Source of the DNA: Bradyrhizobium sp. CB1015
GTDB taxonomy: Bacteria > Pseudomonadota > Alphaproteobacteria > Rhizobiales > Xanthobacteraceae
Assembly (NCBI RefSeq): GCF_025200925.1
Contig: NZ_CP104174.1
Coordinates: forward strand, 6,138,001-6,202,000
Reading direction: 5' to 3'
Length of the DNA stretch: 64,000 nucleotides
Of the stretch, positions 35,479 to 43,336 are shown one piece after another. Below the pieces are notes generated by a model, which saw only the letters and a program-made list of their open reading frames with translations, did not search any database and was not told the DNA's origin. The position numbers and the translations under genes are program-made. The stretch's first letter is position 1. The number at the start of each line of letters is the position of its first letter.

Positions 35479-36182
35479 CCACTCCCTTCCTTGCTCGTCC
35501 GGGCTCGAAGCCCATGCAACTGTTCGGGTTGAGGAAGACACACCGGATCTGTCCCTAGCTCCCCGTCAGGCTCCCAGGCCTTTGAGCACGAACGGGCTCA
35601 GATCTAGCGACGGGCGGTTGGTGAGAACCGCCCGTTCGCACATTCTGGCAGATTTTGCGGACACAAGAGCACGAAGGAGGCCGTGAAAACCATCGCGCAG
35701 GGAAGGCCGGGATGCCCCGGCGTCACCTGTCGTCCACCCCGTGCGCATCCTTGCACACGCGGGACTTCGGGTGCCAGCTGGCGCCCGGCCTTCCCTGCGC
35801 CTTCTTGATCTTCAGGAGGGCAAGACGATTGCAAACCTCGGGCAAAGCTGCCGCGAGGATGCGAAGGCTTGTCCCGCGACTTGGGTCTCGACGGAAAAAG
35901 ACGAAATTGTTGTCTGCCGGATGTTCATCTCTCGCCTGTCCCGGACAAGCCACATCGCGTCAGCGATGCGGCGCAGAGCCGGGACCCATATGTGGACGGG
36001 CCCCCTGCTGGCAAGAGGCGGCCGACCTCATTCTGGCACACTGATGCCGTCGGGGGCCGTCCACCCCAACAGAATGCCGCAACGTGGGCCCCGGCTCTGC
36101 AGCGCACCGCTCCCTGGACGATGCTTCGCATCGACAGGGCGGCGCTGCGCTGCGTCCGGGGCACGAGATCGCAACGCCCCCC
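35479..36182. other. Noncoding region with two large inverted repeats
   Basis: About 700 bp without a supported gene, between the IS110 transposase and the hydratase gene. It holds a perfect 17-bp inverted repeat GCGCAGGGAAGGCCGGG (35695-35711) / its complement (35784-35800), and a second pair, GCAGAGCCGGGACCCA (35973-35988) / TGGGCCCCGGCTCTGC (36085-36100), 15 of 16 matching. A smaller stem CGGGCGGTTGGTGAGAACCGCCCG lies near 35610. These look like dispersed noncoding palindromes of Bradyrhizobium. Confidence 0.6.
35695..35800. repeat. 17-bp perfect inverted repeat with 72-bp loop
   Basis: GCGCAGGGAAGGCCGGG at 35695-35711 and its exact complement at 35784-35800. The loop is itself GC-rich and contains CCCCGGCGTCACC. 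No coding frame is supported across it. Confidence 0.75.
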
Positions 36183-36962
36183 TCACGTAAACTCCATTTC
36201 CACCACCCCCAGCCCGTCCAGCTCCATCCGCACCTTGTCGCCGGCTTTCAGCCACAGCGTCTTCACCAGGCTGCCGGTGAGCACGAGCTGCCCGGCGTGC
36301 AGCCCCTTGCCTTCGGCGGCGAGATGGTTGGCGAGCCAGGCGAGCGCGTTGTGGGGATGGCCGAGCACGTCGGCGCCGGTGCCGTGGCTGACCTCCTCGC
36401 CGTTGACGATGGCGCGGCCTTTGACCGCCGTGAGGTCCGGCACCGACGAGCGCGGGACCGAGGGACCCAGCACGCAGCCGGCGGCGAAGAAATCGTCGGC
36501 GATCAGGGTCGGGGCGCCCATCGTCTCCCATTTCACATAGCGGTCGTCGACGATCTCGATGGCGGGATGATAGGACTCGACCGCCTCGCCGACCCATTCG
36601 GCCGTGAACGGCGCCTCGCCGGCGGCGAGGTCCCGCTTGAGCCGCACTGCGATCTCGCATTCGACGCCGACACGGACATAATTGGAGGCGGCGAGCTTGG
36701 CGCCGCTGTCGTGGACGCCCTTCTGGAACACGCCGCCGCCGCAGGGGTGCGGGATGCCGATATAGTCCTGCATCACTTGGCTGGTGCAGCCGATCTTGTA
36801 GCCGACGAGCGGGCCGGCATGCGGCAGCAGCAGATCGTGCAGGGTGCGCTGGACCTGGTAGCCCTCGGCTTCGTCCGCAGGAGGACGTTCCAGCGCCGCA
36901 AGCGGAGCATGGTTGCGGCGCGCCAGCGCGATCGCCTTTGCGGCTTCGAGAATCTTGTCCAT
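36183..36962 (-). CDS. 2-oxopent-4-enoate hydratase / fumarylacetoacetate hydrolase-family protein
   Basis: A 259-residue cytosolic enzyme of the MhpD/FAH superfamily, which adds water to 2-oxopent-4-enoate-type compounds in meta-cleavage of aromatics, or decarboxylates related 2-oxo acids. Characteristic segments are LVGYKIGCTSQVMQDYIGI, GVECEIAVRLKRDL (metal-binding Glu pair), HPAIEIVDDRYVKW (third acidic ligand), ALAWLANHLAAEGKGL and GQLVLTGSLVKTLWLKAGD. It starts MDKILEAAKAIALARRNHAP at 36962. It has no pathway neighbours here, so the exact substrate is undetermined. It lies inside the scar region between flagellar blocks. Confidence 0.88.
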   Translation of the reverse strand: MDKILEAAKAIALARRNHAPLAALERPPADEAEGYQVQRTLHDLLLPHAGPLVGYKIGCTSQVMQDYIGIPHPCGGGVFQKGVHDSGAKLAASNYVRVGVECEIAVRLKRDLAAGEAPFTAEWVGEAVESYHPAIEIVDDRYVKWETMGAPTLIADDFFAAGCVLGPSVPRSSVPDLTAVKGRAIVNGEEVSHGTGADVLGHPHNALAWLANHLAAEGKGLHAGQLVLTGSLVKTLWLKAGDKVRMELDGLGVVEMEFT

Positions 36963-37043
36963 CGGCGCCGCCTCCCACGCTACGCAGTCGAAGGCGGCAC
37001 TTCAGCATCCCCGCTCCGGCCTGACAAGCGCAGGTGACGTCCC

Positions 37044-37308
37044 TCAGCTCTTGACGAGGCCGAGCCGGATCAGGCTCTCGGCGCTCGACTGGATCGCCTC
37101 CTCGTTGGAGCGCGCCTGCCAGCCGAGCAGCGACCGTGCCTTGGCGCTGATGTCTGACCTTTCCGAGCATCGGCACGACGGCACGCAGCAGCGGAATCCG
37201 GCTCGCGGCCAGCCGCACCAGCCAGTCCGGAGCCTGGAGCCGCGGAACCCGGCGCGCCCGTGGCCCGAGTTCCCGCCGCAGCACGCGGGCGATGTCGAGG
37301 ATCGACAT
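37044..37308 (-). pseudogene. C-terminal remnant of an NAD-dependent epimerase/dehydratase
   Basis: The frame from 37308 reads MSILDIARVLRRELGPRARR, then APDWLVRLAASRIPLLRAVV and PMLGK. A neighbouring frame continues ISAKARSLLGWQARSNEEAI, QSSAESLIRLGLVKS to the stop at 37044. This is the C-terminal ~90 residues of an extended short-chain dehydrogenase (dihydroflavonol-4-reductase type, with the LGWxxR and EEAI...SLI pattern). The Rossmann N-terminus is absent and a frameshift lies near 37155-37165. Confidence 0.75.
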
Positions 37309-37316
37309 CGTCTAGC

Positions 37317-37680
37317 GTTTGCGACGGCAACTGCGATTGCAGCCCCGATCCCGCTTTGCTCGCCGATTGCAAGCGGGCCATCCGCACCATCGGCGGCAAG
37401 TGGAAGCTGGAGATCCTGTTCAGCGTTGATGAACAGCGCGGTTCGTTTCGGCGCCTTGCGGCGCTCGATCGGCGGCATCACCCAGCACATGCTGACCATG
37501 CGGCTGCGCGAGCTCGAGCAGGACGGCCTCGTGTCGCGCACTGCCTTCGCGGAGAAGCCGTTGAGGGTCGAGTACGAGCTGACCGATGCGGCCTACGGCC
37601 TGTTGCCGGCGTTTAAGGAAATATTGAGCTGGTCCAGGCTTTATGGCGATACCCGTCTTGAGACGTCGCAGCAGGCCTGA
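37317..37680 (+). pseudogene. Frameshifted HxlR-family transcriptional regulator
   Basis: One frame gives CDGNCDCSPDPALLADCKRA and IRTIGGKWKLEILFSVDEQR. The next gives VRFGALRRSIGGITQHMLTM, RLRELEQDGLVSRTAFAEKP, and ends TSQQA at 37680. Joined, they form the winged-helix HxlR domain (GGKWKLEIL..., RFxxLRRxIxGITQHMLTxxLRELExDGLV). The break lies near 37430-37445, a single-base shift. No clear start codon is seen. It lies head-to-head with the epimerase remnant, so a regulator/SDR pair has decayed together. Confidence 0.75.
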
Positions 37681-37920
37681 TTGCAGCGATGCTTGATGCA
37701 GCTGGATCAGCGTCTCAACCTTCGAGTCGATCTCGTTGATGCGACTCGCAAAACCTCCCGCACCTGAAGTGAAGGCTGTTTCTGATCCGAACTCACGTGA
37801 GCTCGGAGCAATCCAGTCTAGCCCGTTGATCGCGATTCACTTTTCGCGATCGCGCTGGTGGGCGCGACGGCAAGCCACGGGCAATATGCCGGGCACGGCG
37901 CGAAACGGCGCCCTGCGTCC

Positions 37921-37949
37921 AAAAACAAAGAGCCGCATCTCTGCGGCTC
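37921..37949 (-). terminator. Terminator of dksA
   Basis: On the minus strand: GAGCCGCA-GAGA-TGCGGCTC followed by TTTGTTTTT. It ends 6 bp past the dksA stop at 37955. Confidence 0.85.
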
Positions 37950-37954
37950 GGACC

Positions 37955-38365
37955 CTATTCGTCGCGATAGACCTTCTCGCGTTTCTCGTGGCGCTCCTGC
38001 GCTTCCACCGAGAGCGTCGCGATGGGCCGGGCCTCGAGCCGCTTCAACGAGATCGGCTCGCCGGTTTCCTCGCAATAGCCGTAGGTGTTGTCCTCGATAC
38101 GCTGGAGCGCGGCGTCGATCTTGGCGATCAATTTGCGCTGGCGGTCGCGGGCGCGGAGTTCGATGGCACGGTCGGTTTCGGACGAGGCCCGATCGGCGAG
38201 ATCGGGGTGGTTCACGTTCTCCTCCTGCAGGGCTTGCAGGGTGAGCTTGGACTCTTTGAGGATCTCATCCTTCCAGGCGAGGAGCTTCAAACGGAAGTAC
38301 TCCTTCTGCCGGTCGTTCATGAAAGGCTCTTTGTCGGTCGGTCGGTAGTTTTTCAACTTTTCCAA
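37955..38365 (-). CDS. dksA: RNA polymerase-binding transcription factor DksA (zinc-finger-poor form)
   Basis: A 136-residue protein that binds the RNA polymerase secondary channel and works with ppGpp in the stringent response. The N-terminal coiled coil includes MNDRQKEYFRLKLLAWKDEI and ADRASSETDRAIELRARDRQ, with the conserved DxxDxA-like tip. The zinc-finger region reads YGYCEETGEPISLKRLEARP and then IATLSVEAQERHEKRE. Of the four canonical cysteines only C98 remains (T101, S119, A122), as in redox-independent single-Cys DksA proteins of other alphaproteobacteria. The start is taken as the TTG at 38365; an internal ATG at 38320 is possible. Confidence 0.93.
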   Translation of the reverse strand: MEKLKNYRPTDKEPFMNDRQKEYFRLKLLAWKDEILKESKLTLQALQEENVNHPDLADRASSETDRAIELRARDRQRKLIAKIDAALQRIEDNTYGYCEETGEPISLKRLEARPIATLSVEAQERHEKREKVYRDE

Positions 38366-38536
38366 GGGAGGCCTATCTTCTTAAGTAACGACTCGTGGAC
38401 GGACCGGGGTCCGTTGAGCCGGGCCTTATATAGTGGCCTCCCGTGACAGACAATATTTCCCTCACCGCCCGGTGCTCGCCCCCAAGCCCTTGCACAGGAA
38501 GGTTTATCCTTAAGGGCCTGGAGGCGGCCGGCGGCC

Positions 38537-39148
38537 CTAATAGCCGACCGTGAAGCGCTGCTTCAGGTGGGCTGGCCGTTCGATTTCGTCGGCAAGCGCA
38601 ATGGCGTAGTCGGCAAAGGTGATCCAGCTCTTGCCGTTCGCATCTGCGAGAAGCTGATCGGTCCCGAGCCGGAACTTAGCCGTGCGTTCCCCCTCCACGA
38701 ACAGCGCCGAGGGCGAGATGAAGGTCCAGTTCAGGTCCTTTTCCTGCCGCAGCAGGTCCAGGAAGGCCGAGCCTGCCTCCGCTTCAGCCTTGTATTGGGC
38801 GGGAAAATTGGGAGTCGTGACCAGCTTCACGCCTGGAGCAACCTCGAGGCTGCCGGCGCCGCCCACCACGAGGTAACGACCGACCTTGGAGTCCTTCGCC
38901 GCACCGATCAGCTTGAGCGGATCACTGGCCAGGAAGTGCACGGAACTCACGGCGACGTCGTGACCGGCCCACAGCTTCGTAAGGCCCGCCTGGTCGAGCA
39001 CATCCCCCTTGGTCGGCGTGACGTTCGGCAGGGTCGCGATCTTCTCGGGGTTCCGGGCGATGGCCGTGACCGCGTGGCCACGGCGGGATAGTTCCTTGGT
39101 GATCTCCGAACCCGCCCGGCCCGAGGCGCCGGCGACTGCGATTTTCAT
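38537..39148 (-). CDS. NAD(P)-binding atypical SDR protein
   Basis: A 203-residue NAD(P)H-binding Rossmann protein. The N-terminus MKIAVAGASGRAGSEITKEL carries the G-x-x-G-x-x-G motif of atypical SDRs, followed by SRRGHAVTAIARNPEKIATL and TPTKGDVLD. Other conserved parts are GRYLVVGGAGSLEVAPG and WTFISPSALFVEGERTAKFR. It lacks the Tyr-x-x-x-Lys active site of catalytic SDRs, as do related NmrA-like and flavin-reductase-like proteins. It is divergent from an HxlR-type regulator, a common regulator/oxidoreductase arrangement that suggests direct control by that regulator. Confidence 0.88.
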   Translation of the reverse strand: MKIAVAGASGRAGSEITKELSRRGHAVTAIARNPEKIATLPNVTPTKGDVLDQAGLTKLWAGHDVAVSSVHFLASDPLKLIGAAKDSKVGRYLVVGGAGSLEVAPGVKLVTTPNFPAQYKAEAEAGSAFLDLLRQEKDLNWTFISPSALFVEGERTAKFRLGTDQLLADANGKSWITFADYAIALADEIERPAHLKQRFTVGY

Positions 39149-39307
39149 GGAAGGCTCCCTTGCTTCTATAGTAACTAGCGGAGACTAGATATCGCAAAGA
39201 ATGCTGGTGTTAAGAGAGCACTTTGTGCTTACCTGATTACGCTGAGGTAACTGATCGACACCGACACGCGGACCGCAAGCAACGGTATGGATTTCCGAGG
39301 ACCGACG

Positions 39308-39679
39308 ATGCAACCCGACGTCTACGCAGCGAACTGCCCCACCCGCCAAATCCTCGATCGCGTCGGCGACAAATGGGCGGTGTTGATCCTCTTGCTCCTG
39401 CGCGAGGAGCCGATGCGTTTCAATCAGTTGCGCCGCACGATTGAAGGCATCTCGCAGAAGATGCTGAGCCAGGTTCTCAAGTCGCTCGAACGCGACGGCC
39501 TGATCAGGCGCCGTGCCATCGCAACCGTGCCGGTGACGGTGGAATATTCGATCACCCAGCTCGGCCTGACGCTGGCGGCGGCGGTGGATCCCTTGCGCGA
39601 TTGGGCCGAGCAGAATCTGAAAGACGTGCTCGCCGCCCAGCGCCGCTATGACGCGCAGCTGAAGGAGGAAGCGGCGTAG
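39308..39679 (+). CDS. HxlR-family winged-helix transcriptional regulator
   Basis: A 123-residue regulator. The domain begins CPTRQILDRVGDKWAVLILL and continues LREEPMRFNQLRRTIEGISQ, KMLSQVLKSLERDGLIRRRA, VPVTVEYSITQLG. The single Cys just before the domain (NCPTRQ) is often the redox- or ligand-sensing residue of the family. The start at 39308 follows CGAGG; an ATG at 39287 would add seven residues. It is divergent from the SDR gene with about 160 bp between, where its operator presumably lies. Confidence 0.9.
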   Translation: MQPDVYAANCPTRQILDRVGDKWAVLILLLLREEPMRFNQLRRTIEGISQKMLSQVLKSLERDGLIRRRAIATVPVTVEYSITQLGLTLAAAVDPLRDWAEQNLKDVLAAQRRYDAQLKEEAA

Positions 39680-39735
39680 GCGAACGAAGAACGCTTACGG
39701 GATTTCCGTCATCCTGAGAGGGTGACGGATGACTC

Positions 39736-40149
39736 TTACCCCTGTCCGGCCTTCGCCAGCTCGACCTCGACGCGCAGCTCGATCTCGGAGAGCACGGCAT
39801 CGAGGCCGGCATCGCCGGAGGACGATTTCAGGTTCGCGGCGGCATCGCGCAGGCGCATCACGGTCGAGGCGTCGAGATTGCCGGACAACAGGCCCATCTT
39901 GAGATCGTCGAGCACGTCGAGCGCAGTCCTGCCGCGGGCGACCGAGCGCTTGCGGCGCTCGACCGGATCCTCCTCGACACCCTGCAACGCCAGCAGCGCA
40001 TCGATGTTGGCGGCGGCCTTCGGTGCGGCAGCGCTCCGCGTCTCCTGCGCCGATGAGGTGTCGGGCAGCACGAAGCTGCTGGAGCCCGTCCGCTTGGCCT
40101 GACTGGCCGGCGCTCCAAGCGTGGTGCCGTTCGGTCCGTAGATGCGCAT
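39736..40149 (-). CDS. fliX: Flagellar assembly regulator FliX
   Basis: A 137-residue protein matching alphaproteobacterial FliX, which couples early basal-body assembly to activation of sigma-54 genes through FlbD in Caulobacter. The start is MRIYGPNGTTLGAPASQAKR at 40149, followed by FVLPDTSSAQE, NIDALLALQGVEEDPVERRK, RSVARGRTALDVLDDLKMGL and LSGNLDASTVMRLRDAAANL. The usual location next to flgI, in divergent orientation, is conserved here. A near-perfect CtrA-type box lies about 50 bp upstream. Confidence 0.93.
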   Translation of the reverse strand: MRIYGPNGTTLGAPASQAKRTGSSSFVLPDTSSAQETRSAAAPKAAANIDALLALQGVEEDPVERRKRSVARGRTALDVLDDLKMGLLSGNLDASTVMRLRDAAANLKSSSGDAGLDAVLSEIELRVEVELAKAGQG

Positions 40150-40195
40150 CGGAAAGAATCCGGGTGATCGATGCCTCACCTTCGCTGTCTTATGG

Positions 40196-40210
40196 TTAAC
40201 GGTGCGTAAA
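40196..40210. promoter_or_regulatory. Near-perfect CtrA-type box upstream of fliX
   Basis: TTAA-CGGTGCG-TAAA: correct 11-bp spacing, one mismatch in the second half site. It is 47 bp upstream of fliX, which is early-class and CtrA-controlled in Caulobacter. Confidence 0.45.
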
Positions 40211-40328
40211 CGGCCCGGCAAAATCTGCCGACAGGCGGCAGTTTCGCTCCTCAGGGCGAACCAGTGCTGACACCGGTCGAAACAGATTTATTCAACCTAT
40301 TCAGCCACCTACCCTCGCTATCAGGCGT

Positions 40329-40344
40329 TGGCACAGCGCTCGCA
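40329..40344 (+). promoter_or_regulatory. Sigma-54 promoter for flgI
   Basis: TGGCACA-GCGC-TCGCA: the GG and GC are 10 bases apart, with the same TCGC form of the -12 element as upstream of flgF. It lies about 90 bp before the flgI start. Confidence 0.55.
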
Positions 40345-40433
40345 AGGAAAGCGCCGGACCAGCTCGTCATGGGAGTGTCGTGCAAGTCCTTTCCGATTTG
40401 AGGGCCGCTTTTGAGGGGTCTTGGGGAGCAGAG

Positions 40434-41558
40434 ATGCCAGGCGTTCGTTGGGTGAGGATTGTTGGGTTGGCCTGTGCCGCGCTGTCGGCGCTGACGCTGT
40501 CGGTCACCTCGGCGGCGGCGACCTCGCGCATCAAGGATCTCGCCAATATCGAGGGCGTGCGGCAGAACCAGCTCATCGGCTACGGCCTCGTCGTCGGCCT
40601 CAACGGCACCGGCGACACGCTCAACAACATTCCCTTCACCAAGCAGTCGCTGCAGGCGATGCTCGAGCGCATGGGCGTCAACATCCGCGGCGCCACCATC
40701 CGCACCGGCAACGTCGCCGCCGTGATGGTCACGGGCAACCTGCCGGCCTTCGCCACCCAGGGCACGCGCATGGACGTCACCGTGTCCGCGCTCGGCGATG
40801 CCAAGAATCTCCAGGGCGGCACCCTGCTGGTCACTCCCCTGCTCGGCGCCGACGGCAACGTCTATGCGGTGGCGCAGGGCTCGCTTGCGATCTCCGGCTT
40901 CCAGGCCGAGGGCGAGGCGGCCAAGATCGTGCGCGGCGTGCCCACGGTGGGACGCATCGCCAACGGCGCCATCATCGAGCGCGAGATCGAGTTCGCGCTC
41001 AACCGACTGCCGAACGTGCGCCTGGCGCTGCGCAACGCCGACTTCACCACCGCCAAGCGCATCGCGGCCGCGGTCAACGACTATCTCGGCGTCAAGACCG
41101 CCGAGCCGATCGATCCTTCGACGGTGCAGCTGTCGATCCCGCCCGAGTTCAAGGGCAACGTCGTCGCTTTCCTCACCGAAATCGAGCAGCTCCAGGTCGA
41201 CCCTGATCTCGCCGCCAAAATCATCATCGACGAAAGAAGCGGCATCATCGTGATGGGCCGCGACGTCCGCGTCGCCACCGTCGCGGTGGCGCAAGGCAAC
41301 CTCACGGTCACGATCTCCGAGAGCCCGCAGGTGAGCCAGCCCAATCCGCTGTCGCGCGGCCGCACCGTGGTCGCGCCGCGCAGCAGTGTCACCGTGACCG
41401 AGGACGGCAAGAAGCTGGCGCTGGTCAAGGACGGCGTCTCGCTCCAGCAGCTCGTCGACGGCCTCAACGGCCTCGGCATCGGCCCCCGCGACATGATCAG
41501 CATCCTCCAGGCGATCAAGGCCGCCGGCGCCATCGAAGCCGATATCGAGGTGATGTGA
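40434..41558 (+). CDS. flgI: Flagellar P-ring protein FlgI
   Basis: A 374-residue periplasmic P-ring subunit. The ATG at 40434 is preferred to a GTG at 40380 because of GGGGAG five bases upstream and because it opens the signal peptide (VRIVGLACAALSALTLSVTSAAA). The mature protein has SRIKDLANIEGVRQNQLIGY, GLVVGLNGTGDTLNNIPFTK, RTGNVAAVMVTGNLPAFATQ, MDVTVSALGDAKNLQGGTLL and a C-terminal LVDGLNGLGIGPRDMISILQ. The stop overlaps the next start (TGATG), indicating translational coupling to the rod-binding gene. Confidence 0.97.
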   Translation: MPGVRWVRIVGLACAALSALTLSVTSAAATSRIKDLANIEGVRQNQLIGYGLVVGLNGTGDTLNNIPFTKQSLQAMLERMGVNIRGATIRTGNVAAVMVTGNLPAFATQGTRMDVTVSALGDAKNLQGGTLLVTPLLGADGNVYAVAQGSLAISGFQAEGEAAKIVRGVPTVGRIANGAIIEREIEFALNRLPNVRLALRNADFTTAKRIAAAVNDYLGVKTAEPIDPSTVQLSIPPEFKGNVVAFLTEIEQLQVDPDLAAKIIIDERSGIIVMGRDVRVATVAVAQGNLTVTISESPQVSQPNPLSRGRTVVAPRSSVTVTEDGKKLALVKDGVSLQQLVDGLNGLGIGPRDMISILQAIKAAGAIEADIEVM

Positions 41559-41926
41559 TGCAGACCAGCGCGATCAACACCCCTCGCCTCGCCACCAATT
41601 CGGCCTTCTCGGTCGAGAGCCGCAACGGCCGGCCGGACTTCGAGCTCGCCGCCGCACTGCAAAAGGTCTCGCCGCAGCAACAGGCCAAGGCACAGAAGAC
41701 TGCCACCGACTTCGAGGCGATGTTCCTCAACAGCATGTTCGCGCAGATGACCTCGGGCCTGAAGGGCGAAGGCCCGTTCGGCGATACGCCCGGCACCGGC
41801 GTGTGGCGCTCGATGCTGACCGAGCAATATTCCAAGAACTTCGCCAAGGCCGGCGGCGTCGGCGTCGCCAGCGACGTCTACCGTACTCTCATCCTGCAGC
41901 AGGCGAAAACGATCCGGACGGCATAA
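41558..41926 (+). CDS. flgJ: Rod-binding protein (FlgJ N-terminal domain only)
   Basis: A 122-residue protein equal to the rod-capping domain of FlgJ, without the muramidase domain that enteric FlgJ has fused. Family block: KTATDFEAMFLNSMFAQMTS, GEGPFGDTPGTGVWRSMLTE, QYSKNFAKAGGVGVASDVYR. The short form is normal in alphaproteobacteria (sometimes named CheL). The ATG overlaps the flgI stop. A separate peptidoglycan hydrolase would be needed to open the wall; none is seen in this window. Confidence 0.9.
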   Translation: MQTSAINTPRLATNSAFSVESRNGRPDFELAAALQKVSPQQQAKAQKTATDFEAMFLNSMFAQMTSGLKGEGPFGDTPGTGVWRSMLTEQYSKNFAKAGGVGVASDVYRTLILQQAKTIRTA

Positions 41927-41937
41927 GGTCAAACGAG

Positions 41938-42435
41938 ATGAACCATTTCAACGCCTCACGTCAGCCGATGCAGGCCCAGCGTCCGAACACCGCGCCCGTC
42001 AGCAGCGAGGCGCGCAAGCTCGCCGAAGAGCTGATGGATGCGATGAACGCCCTGCTCGGGCTGATCGAGCGCGAGACCGAGCTCGTCCGCGCCGGCAAGG
42101 TGCGCGAGGCGATGTCGTTCGAAGGCAAGAAGCAGGAGCTGTCGCGCAATTACGTCGCTGCCGTCAGCCAGTTGAAGGCCAACCAGCCGCAACTCGCAAA
42201 GTCCGCGCCGGAGCTGCTCTCGACGCTGCATCGCCACCACGATGCGTTCCGCGCGATGCTCCAGGTCAATCTCACCGTGCTCGCGACCGCGCACGCGGTG
42301 TCCGAGAGCGTCGTGCGCGGCGTCAACGCCGAAATCCAGAAGCGCAACGTGCCGAACACCTATACGGCCGCGGGGCGCCGCGCAGCGCCAGGTCCGCGCC
42401 ATATCACCCCGCTGGCGGTCAGCCGCTCGCTCTGA
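41938..42435 (+). CDS. FlgN-like flagellar chaperone
   Basis: A 165-residue mostly helical protein. The central region EARKLAEELMDAMNALLGLI and ERETELVRAGKVREAMSFEG resembles the FlgN family (type III chaperones for the hook-associated proteins FlgK and FlgL), and the tail is basic. The position directly behind flgI and flgJ, with an 11-bp gap, fits. The gene is followed by a possible terminator. The family assignment is by pattern and context, not by strong motif. Confidence 0.75.
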   Translation: MNHFNASRQPMQAQRPNTAPVSSEARKLAEELMDAMNALLGLIERETELVRAGKVREAMSFEGKKQELSRNYVAAVSQLKANQPQLAKSAPELLSTLHRHHDAFRAMLQVNLTVLATAHAVSESVVRGVNAEIQKRNVPNTYTAAGRRAAPGPRHITPLAVSRSL

Positions 42436-42469
42436 GCGGATACGAGAACAAACGACAATTTTAAGAAAA

Positions 42470-42495
42470 ACCGCGCGGCCACGGCGTCGCGCGGT
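42470..42495 (+). terminator. Possible terminator after the flgI-flgJ-flgN-like operon
   Basis: Stem ACCGCGCG / CGCGCGGT (42470-42477, 42488-42495) with a 10-nt loop, 34 bp after the stop. The downstream T content is weak (TAGGCACGTTT). Confidence 0.45.
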
Positions 42496-42594
42496 TAGGC
42501 ACGTTTCCTTACCGGGTCTTCAGTCCTGGTGTTCCATGCTTGCGCGATTAGAGGGGTTGGGATTTGACTCACGTGAGGCAACCAGGAGGCTGCC

Positions 42595-42954
42595 ATGAGT
42601 ACAGATTTCAGCATCAGGCCGGTGGGGATCCCGGCCCCCATTCAGATCGTGACGACGTCCAATGCGGCGGCGAACGAGGCCGTGCAAACCGATCTTCCGG
42701 TGAGCCAGACGTTCGCCGCAGCCGATACCGGCGCACCGGTGCGTAATGATGTGCCGAACCACGAGAACATCTCGCGCCAGGTCGTGTTCGACCAGGCGGC
42801 CGCGTCCTTCGTCTTTCAGGTCGTCAACGACAGGACCGACACGGTGGTGAATCAGTTCCCGGACGAGGCGATGCTGCGCCGGCGTGCCTATTTCCATGCA
42901 GAAGATCTGAAGTCTCAGCCCTCGCGTCCACTCAGCACGGATGTCAGCGCCTGA
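42595..42954 (+). CDS. FlaG-like flagellar protein
   Basis: A 119-residue protein. The C-terminal half QVVFDQAAASFVFQVVNDRT followed by DTVVNQFPDEAMLRRRAYFH parallels the FlaG pattern (a hydrophobic strand, D-x-x-T, V-x-Q-x-P-x-E-E). The N-terminal half is low-complexity. FlaG proteins influence filament length or hook-associated assembly. Its convergent position against the small gene next to flaF and near the flagellins supports a flagellar role. It has no export signal, which is expected for type III-associated proteins. Identification is tentative. Confidence 0.6.
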   Translation: MSTDFSIRPVGIPAPIQIVTTSNAAANEAVQTDLPVSQTFAAADTGAPVRNDVPNHENISRQVVFDQAAASFVFQVVNDRTDTVVNQFPDEAMLRRRAYFHAEDLKSQPSRPLSTDVSA

Positions 42955-42957
42955 CGC

Positions 42958-43323
42958 TTACGTGGCGCGCTTGGCGACGGCGGTGTCCAGATAGGTTGAT
43001 CCGGTCGCAGGATCGGTGCCGACATTCTTCACTTGCGCCTGGCCGGGTCCGGTCAGCGTGAACTTCGTGTTCCCGAAACGAAACGACGAATCCTTGATCA
43101 GCACCTGCTGGTACTGGGACGTACTGCCGCTCTCGTAATGGACCTGGGCGCGAAAGCCGTCGATCTGCGAGATGGTGATCGAGAACTTCTTGCCGTCCGA
43201 ATATTTGCCGGTCCATGCGCCCTGATAGAGCGTCGGGTCGACCGCGACGTACTTCGTCTTGCTGGGAACCGACATGCCGGCCGCCTTGTACGAGCTCGAC
43301 AGGATGCTCATGACGTCGGCCAT
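42958..43323 (-). CDS. Conserved hypothetical protein in the flagellin cluster
   Basis: A 121-residue protein of unknown function starting MADVMSILSSSYKAAGMSVP. The body is beta-rich: LYQGAWTGKYSDGKKFSITI, SQIDGFRAQVHYESGSTSQY, SSFRFGNTKFTLTGPGQAQV. There is no signal peptide, membrane segment or cysteine. The segment WTGKYSDGKKFSI...RAQVHYESG resembles a small beta-barrel found in Bradyrhizobium flagellar loci. It lies 13 bp after flaF on the same strand, so it is probably co-transcribed with flaF. Confidence 0.65.
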   Translation of the reverse strand: MADVMSILSSSYKAAGMSVPSKTKYVAVDPTLYQGAWTGKYSDGKKFSITISQIDGFRAQVHYESGSTSQYQQVLIKDSSFRFGNTKFTLTGPGQAQVKNVGTDPATGSTYLDTAVAKRAT

Positions 43324-43336
43324 GGCGTGTCTCCGC

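Noticed and set aside
34260..35570. Attempt to define IS110 element ends and target duplication
   Set aside because: IS110 members usually lack inverted repeats and duplications, and no matching ends were visible, so only the transposase is annotated.
35655..36044. Open frames across the inverted repeats upstream of the hydratase gene
   Set aside because: They translate palindromic noncoding repeats on both strands and show no conserved protein features.
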